Shown here piece after piece: positions 59,131-64,000 of a DNA stretch of 64,000 bases (its first letter is position 1; every line of letters starts with the position of its first letter). Both the position numbers and the translations under genes were made by a program. The stretch is taken from contig CAWZYM010000089.1 of NCBI GenBank assembly GCA_963966185.1, forward strand, positions 372,001 through 436,000, in the 5' to 3' direction. This DNA comes from Rhabditoides inermis (lineage: Eukaryota > Nematoda > Chromadorea > Rhabditida > Rhabditidae). A model generated the notes under the pieces. It saw nothing but the letters and a program-made list of their open reading frames with translations, did no database searches and had not been told where the DNA came from.

Positions 59131-60211
59131 CAAACCAGGTTTACAAAGATGAAAGGCCGGTAAAGTAGGACAAACCAGGTTTACACGGATGAAAGGCCGA
59201 TAAAGTTGGACAAACCAGGTTTACATGGAAGAAAACCCGGTAAAGTTCGACAAAACAGGTTTACATGGATGAAAACCCGGTAAAGTTGGACAAACCAGGT
59301 TAACATGGATAAAAACCCGGTAAAGTTGGACAAACTAGGTTTACAAGGATGAAATGCCGGTAGAGTTAGACAAACCAGATTTTCAAGGATGAAAACCCGG
59401 TAAAGTTGGACAAACCAGGTTTACAAAGATGAAAGGCCGGTAAAGTTGGACAAACCAGGTTTACAAGGTTGAAAGGCCGGTAAAGTTGGACCAACCAGGT
59501 TTACAAGGATGAAAGGCCGGTGGAGTTGGACAAACCAGGTTTACAAGGATGAAAAGTCCGTAAAAGTTGGACAAACCAGATTTAAAAGGATGAAAGGCCG
59601 GTGGAGTTGGACAAACCAGGTTTACAAGGATGAAAGGCCGGTGAAGTTGGACAAACCAGGTTTAGAAGGTTGAAAGGCCGGTAAAGTTGGACAAACCAGG
59701 TTTACAAGAATGAAAGGCCGGTAAAGTTGGACAAACAAGGTTTACAAAGATAAAAAGTCCGGTAAAGTTGGACAAACCAGGTTTACATTGATGAAAACCC
59801 GGTAAAATTCGACAAACCAGGTTTACATGGATGAAAGGACGGTAAAGTTGAACAAACCAGGTTTACATGGATGAAAACCCGGTAAAATTCGACAAACCAG
59901 GTTTACATGGATGGAAGGCCGGTAAAGTTGGACAAACCAGGTTTACAAAGATGAAAGTCCGGTAAAATTGGACAAACCAGGTTTACAAGGATGAAAACTT
60001 GGTAAAGTTGGACAAACCAGGTTTACAAGGATGAAAGGCGGTAAAGTTCGACAAACCAGGTTTACATGGATGAAAACCCGGTAAAGTTGGACAAACCAGG
60101 TTAACATGGATGAAAGGACGGAAGAGTTGGACAAACCAGGTTTTCAAGGATGAAAGGCCGGTAAAATTGGACAAACCAGGTTTACAAAGATGAAAGGCCG
60201 GTAAAGTTGGA

Positions 60212-60245
60212 CAAGCCAGGTTTACATGGACCCGGTAAAGTTCGA
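60212..60245 (+). repeat. 34 bp deletion monomer
   Basis: In copy 2 of the 1,115 bp duplication. Confidence 0.84.
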
Positions 60246-61047
60246 CAAACCAGGTTTACAAAGATGAAAGGCCGGTAAAGTAGGACAAACCAGGTTTACA
60301 CGGATGAAAGGCCGATAAAGTTGGACAAACCAGGTTTACATGGAAGAAAACCCGGTAAAGTTCGACAAAACAGGTTTACATGGATGAAAACCCGGTAAAG
60401 TTGGACAAACCAGGTTAACATGGATAAAAACCCGGTAAAGTTGGACAAACTAGGTTTACAAGGATGAAATGCCGGTAGAGTTAGACAAACCAGATTTTCA
60501 AGGATGAAAACCCGGTAAAGTTGGACAAACCAGGTTTACAAAGATGAAAGGCCGGTAAAGTTGGACAAACCAGGTTTACAAGGTTGAAAGGCCGGTAAAG
60601 TTGGACCAACCAGGTTTACAAGGATGAAAGGCCGGTGGAGTTGGACAAACCAGGTTTACAAGGATGAAAAGTCCGTAAAAGTTGGACAAACCAGATTTAA
60701 AAGGATGAAAGGCCGGTGGAGTTGGACAAACCAGGTTTACAAGGATGAAAGGCCGGTGAAGTTGGACAAACCAGGTTTAGAAGGTTGAAAGGCCGGTAAA
60801 GTTGGACAAACCAGGTTTACAAGAATGAAAGGCCGGTAAAGTTGGACAAACAAGGTTTACAAAGATAAAAAGTCCGGTAAAGTTGGACAAACCAGGTTTA
60901 CATTGATGAAAACCCGGTAAAATTCGACAAACCAGGTTTACATGGATGAAAGGACGGTAAAGTAGAACAAACCAGGTTTACATGGATGAAAACCCGGTAA
61001 AATTCGACAAACCAGGTTTACATGGATGGAAGGCCGGTAAAGTTGGA

Positions 61048-62049
61048 CAAACCAGGTTTACAAAGATGAAAGTCCGGTAAAATTGGACAAACCAGGTTTA
61101 CAAGGATGAAAACTTGGTAAAGTTGGACAAACCAGGTTTACAAGGATGAAAGGCGGTAAAGTTCGACAAACCAGGTTTACATGGATGAAAACCCGGTAAA
61201 GTTGGACAAACCAGGTTAACATGGATAAAAACCCGGTAAAGTTGGACAAACTAGGTTTACAAGGATGAATTGCCGGTAAAGTTAGACAAACCAGGTTTTC
61301 AAGGATAAAAACCCGGTAAAGTTGGACAAACCAGGTTTACAAAGATGAAAGGCCGGTAAAGTTGGACAAACCAGGTTTACAAGGTTGAAAGGGCGGTAAA
61401 GTTGGACCGACCAGGTTCACAAGGATGAAAGGCCGGTGGAGTTGTACAAACCAGGTTTACAAGGATGAAAAGTCCGTAAAAGTTGGACAAACCAGGTTTA
61501 CAAGGATGAAAGGCCGGTGGAGTGGGACAAACCAGGTTTACAAGGATGAAAGGCCGGTGAAGTTGGACAAACCAGGTTTAGAAGGTTGAAAGGCCGGTAA
61601 AGTTGGACAAACCAGGTTTACAAGAATGAAAGGCCGGTAAAGTTGTACAAACCAGGTTTACAAGGATGAAAAGTCCGTAAAAGTTAGACAAACCAGATTT
61701 ACAAGGATGAAAGGCCGGTGGAGTTGGACAAACCAGGTTTACAAGGATGAAAGGCCGGTGAAGTTGGACAAACCAGGTTTAGAAAGTTGAAAGGCCGGTA
61801 AAGTTGGACAAACCAGGTTTACAAGGATGAAAGACTGGTAAAGTTGGACAAACCAGGTTTACAAAGATAAAATGTCCGGTAAAGTTGGACAAACCAGGTT
61901 TACATGGATGAAAACCCGGTAAAATTCGACAAACCAGATTTACATGGATGAAAGGACGGTAAAGTTGGACAAACCAGGTTTACATGGATGAAAACCCGGT
62001 AAAATTCGACAAACCAGGTTTACATGGATGAAAGGCCGGTAAAGTTGGA
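61048..62049 (+). repeat. 25-monomer HOR, type I (1,002 bp), copy 2
   Basis: Reference order, with a signature for each monomer: m1 CAAAGATG; m2 AACTTGG; m3 39 bp, GGCGG and TTCGA; m4 CATGGATGAAAACCC; m5 TTAACATGG; m6 CAAACTAGG; m7 TTTTCAAGG; m8 as m1; m9 AAGGTTGAAAGGGCGG; m10 CCGACCAGGTTCAC; m11 41 bp, AAGTCCG; m12 GGTGGAGTGGGA; m13 GGTGAAG; m14 TTAGAAGGTT; m15 AAGAATG and GTTGTA; m16 41 bp; m17 CAGATTT; m18 as m13; m19 as m14; m20 GAAAGACC; m21 41 bp, ATAAAAAGTCC; m22 CATGGAT and TTCGA; m23 GAAAGGACGG; m24 AAAATTCGA; m25 CATGGATGAAAGGCC. Sum 3x41 + 39 + 21x40 = 1,002. Confidence 0.92.
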
Positions 62050-63051
62050 CAAACCAGGTTTACAAAGATGAAAGGCCGGTAAAGTTGGACAAACCAGGTT
62101 TACAAGGATGAAAACTTGGTAAAGTTGGACAAACCAGGTTTACAAGGATGAAAGGCGGTAAAGTTCGACAAACCAGGTTTACATGGATGAAAACCCGGTA
62201 AAGTTGGACAAACCAGGTTAACATGGATAAAAACCCGGTAAAGTTGGACAAACTAGGTTTACAAGGATGAATTGCCGGTAAAGTTAGACAAACCAGGTTT
62301 TCAAGGATAAAAACCCGGTAAAGTTGGACAAACCAGGTTTACAAAGATGAAAGGCCGGTAAAGTTGGACAAACCAGGTTTACAAGGTTGAAAGGGCGGTA
62401 AAGTTGGACCGACCAGGTTCACAAGGATGAAAGGTCGGTGGAGTTGTACAAACCAGGTTTACAAGGATGAAAAGTCCGTAAATGTTGGACAAACCAGGTT
62501 TACAAGGATGAAAGGCCGGTGGAGTGGGACAAACCAGGTTTACAAGGATGAAAGGCCGGTGAAGTTGGACAAACCAGGTTTAGAAGGTTGAAAGGCCGGT
62601 AAAGTTGGACAAACCAGGTTTACAAGAATGAAAGGCCGGTAAAGTTGTACAAACCAGGTTTACAAGGATGAAAAGTCCGTAAAAGTTAGACAAACCAGAT
62701 TTACAAGGATGAAAGGCCGGTGGAGTTGGACAAACCAGGTTTACAAGGATGAAAGGCCGGTGAAGTTGGACAAACCAGGTTTAGAAGGTTGAAAGGCCGG
62801 TAAAGTTGGACAAACCAGGTTTACAAGGATGAAAGACCGGTAAAGTTGGACAAACCAGGTTTACAAAGATAAAAAGTCCGGTAAAGTTGGACAAACCAGG
62901 TTTACATGGATGAAAACCCGGTAAACTTCGACAAACCAGGTTTACATGGATGAAAGGACGGTAAAGTTGGACAAACCAGGTTTACATGGATGAAAACCCG
63001 GTAAAATTCGACAAACCAGGTTTACATGGATGAAAGGCCGGTAAAGTTGGA
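62050..63051 (+). repeat. 25-monomer HOR, type I (1,002 bp), copy 3
   Basis: Tandem with copy 2, same order throughout. Only a few substitutions were seen, such as GGTCGG in m10, AAATGTTGG in m11 and AAACTTCG in m22. The next m1 starts at 63052. Confidence 0.92.
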
Positions 63052-63850
63052 CAAACCAGGTTTACAAAGATGAAAGGCTGGTAAAGTTGGACAAACCAGG
63101 TTTACAAGGATGAAAACTTGGTAAAGTTGGACAAACCAGGTTTACAGGGATGAAAGGCGGTAAAGTTCGACAAACCAGGTTTACATGGATGAAAACCTGG
63201 TAAAGTTGGACAAACCAGCTTAACATGGATAAAAACCCGGTAAAGTTGGACAAACTAGGTTTACAAGGATGAAATGCCGGTAAAGTTAGACAAACCAGGT
63301 TTTCAAGGATAAAAACCCGGTAAAGTTGGACAAACCAGGTTTACAAGGATGAAAAGTCCGTAAAAGTTGGACAAACCAGATTTAAAAGGATGAAAGGCCG
63401 GTGGAGTTGGACAAACCAGGTTTACAAGGATGAAAGGCCGGTGAAGTTGGACAAACCAGGTTTAGAAGGTTGAAAGGCCGGTAAAGTTGGACAAACCAGG
63501 TTTACAAGGATGAAAGGCCGGTAAAGTTGGACAAACAAGGTTTACAAAGATAAAAAGTCCGGTAAAGTTGGACAAACCAGGTTTACATTGATGAAAACCC
63601 GGTAAAATTCGACAAACCAGGTTTACATGGATGAAAGGACGGTAAAGTTTGACAAACCAGGATTACATGGATGAAAATCCGGTAAAATTCGACAAACCAG
63701 GTTTACATGGATGAAAACCCGGTAAAATTGGACAAACCAGGTTTACAAGAAGGAAAGGCCGGTAGAGTTGGACAAACCAGGTTTTCAAGGATGAAAGGCC
63801 GGTAAAATTGGACAAACCAGGTTTACAAAAATGAAAGGCCGGTAAAGTTG
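63052..63850 (+). repeat. Partial HOR leading into the array edge
   Basis: m1 to m7, then m16 to m21 (a 13-monomer-type order, with CAAACAAGG at m21), then m22/m23-like units. From about 63650 private changes increase: GGTAAAGTTTGAC, CCAGGATTACATGG, CAAGAAGGAAAGG, CAAAAATGAAAGG. Confidence 0.82.
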
Positions 63851-64000
63851 GACAAACCAGGTTTACATGGACCCGGTAAAGTTCGCGAACAAGATTTACA
63901 TGGAAGTTGGACAAACCAGGTTTACATGGACCCGGTAAAGTTCGCAAACAAGATTTACATGTTGGACAAACCCGGTAATGTTCGACAAACCAGGTTTACA
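63851..64000 (+). repeat. Truncated and diverged monomers
   Basis: Monomer lengths fall to about 33, 26, 33, 22 and 19 bp. The pair 'ACATGGACCCGGTAAAGTTCG then AACAAGATTTACATG' occurs twice in about 60 bp steps (63852-63910 and 63912-63965). Such decay is typical of satellite array edges. The window ends before any unique flank appears. Confidence 0.82.

Larger units (their letters stand above)
58991..61220 (+). repeat. 1,115 bp tandem duplication with hybrid monomer
   Basis: Copies about 58991-60105 and 60106-61220. At the joint, m5 (GGTTAACATGGAT) runs straight into the GAAAGGACGGAAGAG monomer, sharing the bases ACATGGAT. This is what one crossover between two different monomers in register would leave. 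Confidence 0.85.
1..64000. repeat. 40 bp satellite DNA array, whole window
   Basis: Every stretch I read is a variant of one 40 bp unit, with no unique sequence between units. The purine-rich reading contains AAACCAGGTTT, then ACAAGGATGAAAGG, then GGCCGGTAAAGTTGGA; position 23034-23073 is a consensus-like copy. Variants are 39 bp (GGCGG in place of GGCCGG), 41 bp (AAGTCCGTAAAAG or ATAAAAAGTCCGG) and 34 bp (six bases lost). Variants recur in a fixed order, so the array has higher-order structure. Known satellites of this design mark heterochromatin, often centromeric; that role is inference here. The family and species are not recognised. No gene, tRNA, rRNA or transposon terminus was seen. 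Confidence 0.97.
17748..64000 (+). repeat. Orientation block 16, uniform '+' array (46 kb)
   Basis: From junction A at 17747/17748 to the end of the window every monomer reads CAAACCAGG; I found no stretch reading CCTGGTTTG. This long unidirectional part carries the 1,002 bp HORs and all the very large direct duplications. It contrasts with the left 17.7 kb, which changes polarity about once per 1.2 kb. Confidence 0.93.

Noticed and set aside
962..63947. Dozens of open frames of 63-94 codons, with peptides such as MSNFTGFLSML and CKPGLSNF
   Set aside because: They are translations of the repeat, begin with TTG where checked, and occur wherever the same monomers recur. None has a promoter, unique sequence or domain. 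Not annotated as CDS.
1..64000. CRISPR array (regular short repeats)
   Set aside because: The 40 bp units abut with no unique spacers, vary along their whole length and run for 64 kb in both orientations; no cas genes are present.
1..64000. Telomeric repeat or subtelomeric minisatellite core
   Set aside because: No 5-8 bp telomere motif was seen; the period is 40 bp. A subtelomeric location is not excluded, but nothing in the window shows it.
1..64000. tRNA or rRNA genes
   Set aside because: No cloverleaf arms, T-loop motif or conserved rRNA segments were seen; the sequence is fully explained by the monomer variants.

Overview
The whole 64 kb window is one satellite DNA array. It is built head-to-tail from a monomer of about 40 bp (39, 40 and 41 bp forms, plus a 34 bp deletion form). 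I see no protein gene, RNA gene, transposon or unique sequence anywhere. A consensus-like monomer is at 23034-23073. Read from CAAACCAGG, its key blocks are AAACCAGGTTT (a dyad with 5 bp arms), ACAAGGATGAAAGG, and GGCCGGTAAAGTTGGA. By hand count this strand is 27/40 purine and 18/40 G+C. In this annotation strand '+' means the purine-rich reading lies on the given strand and '-' means its complement does. Kilobase-scale satellite with nested higher-order repeats (HORs) points to a eukaryotic chromosome: centromeric, pericentromeric, subtelomeric or B-chromosome heterochromatin. I do not recognise the family and cannot name the organism.

Left part, 1 to about 17.75 kb: the array changes orientation 15 times. 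Fourteen of the switches use only two junction sequences, called A and B here, seven copies each. Every copy sits inside a strong inverted repeat. Composite units made of a '-' arm, A, a '+' arm and B, about 1.8-2.9 kb per cycle, were themselves duplicated (for example 1-2857 with 2858-5754, and 6.8-10.9 kb with 12.8-17.1 kb). One such unit was flipped whole (about 10.0-12.75 kb).

Right part, 17.75-64 kb: all '+' orientation, with no further switch. The best-preserved HOR is a 25-monomer unit of exactly 1,002 bp (61048-62049, 62050-63051 and 57415-58416); I number its monomers m1-m25. A 13-monomer, 521 bp HOR in the left part is m1-m7 plus m16-m21 of that unit. A second 25-monomer, 1,002 bp HOR with a different monomer order occupies parts of 27-45 kb. 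Very large, nearly identical direct duplications overlie this: offsets of 1,283, about 4,500, 2,007, 7,341, about 9,330, 5,683 and 1,115 bp. The last 150 bp hold truncated, diverged monomers and may be the edge of the array.

The many short open frames of 63-94 codons come from the repeat itself. The 40 bp period is not a multiple of three, each monomer carries one TAA on the pyrimidine-rich strand, and the frames open only with TTG. They should not be annotated as genes. What is notable here is the structure and turnover of the array: two fixed hairpin-forming inversion joints, HORs derived from one another by whole-monomer deletion, and recent multi-kilobase duplication. Long-read support is needed to rule out assembly artefacts in so repetitive a region.
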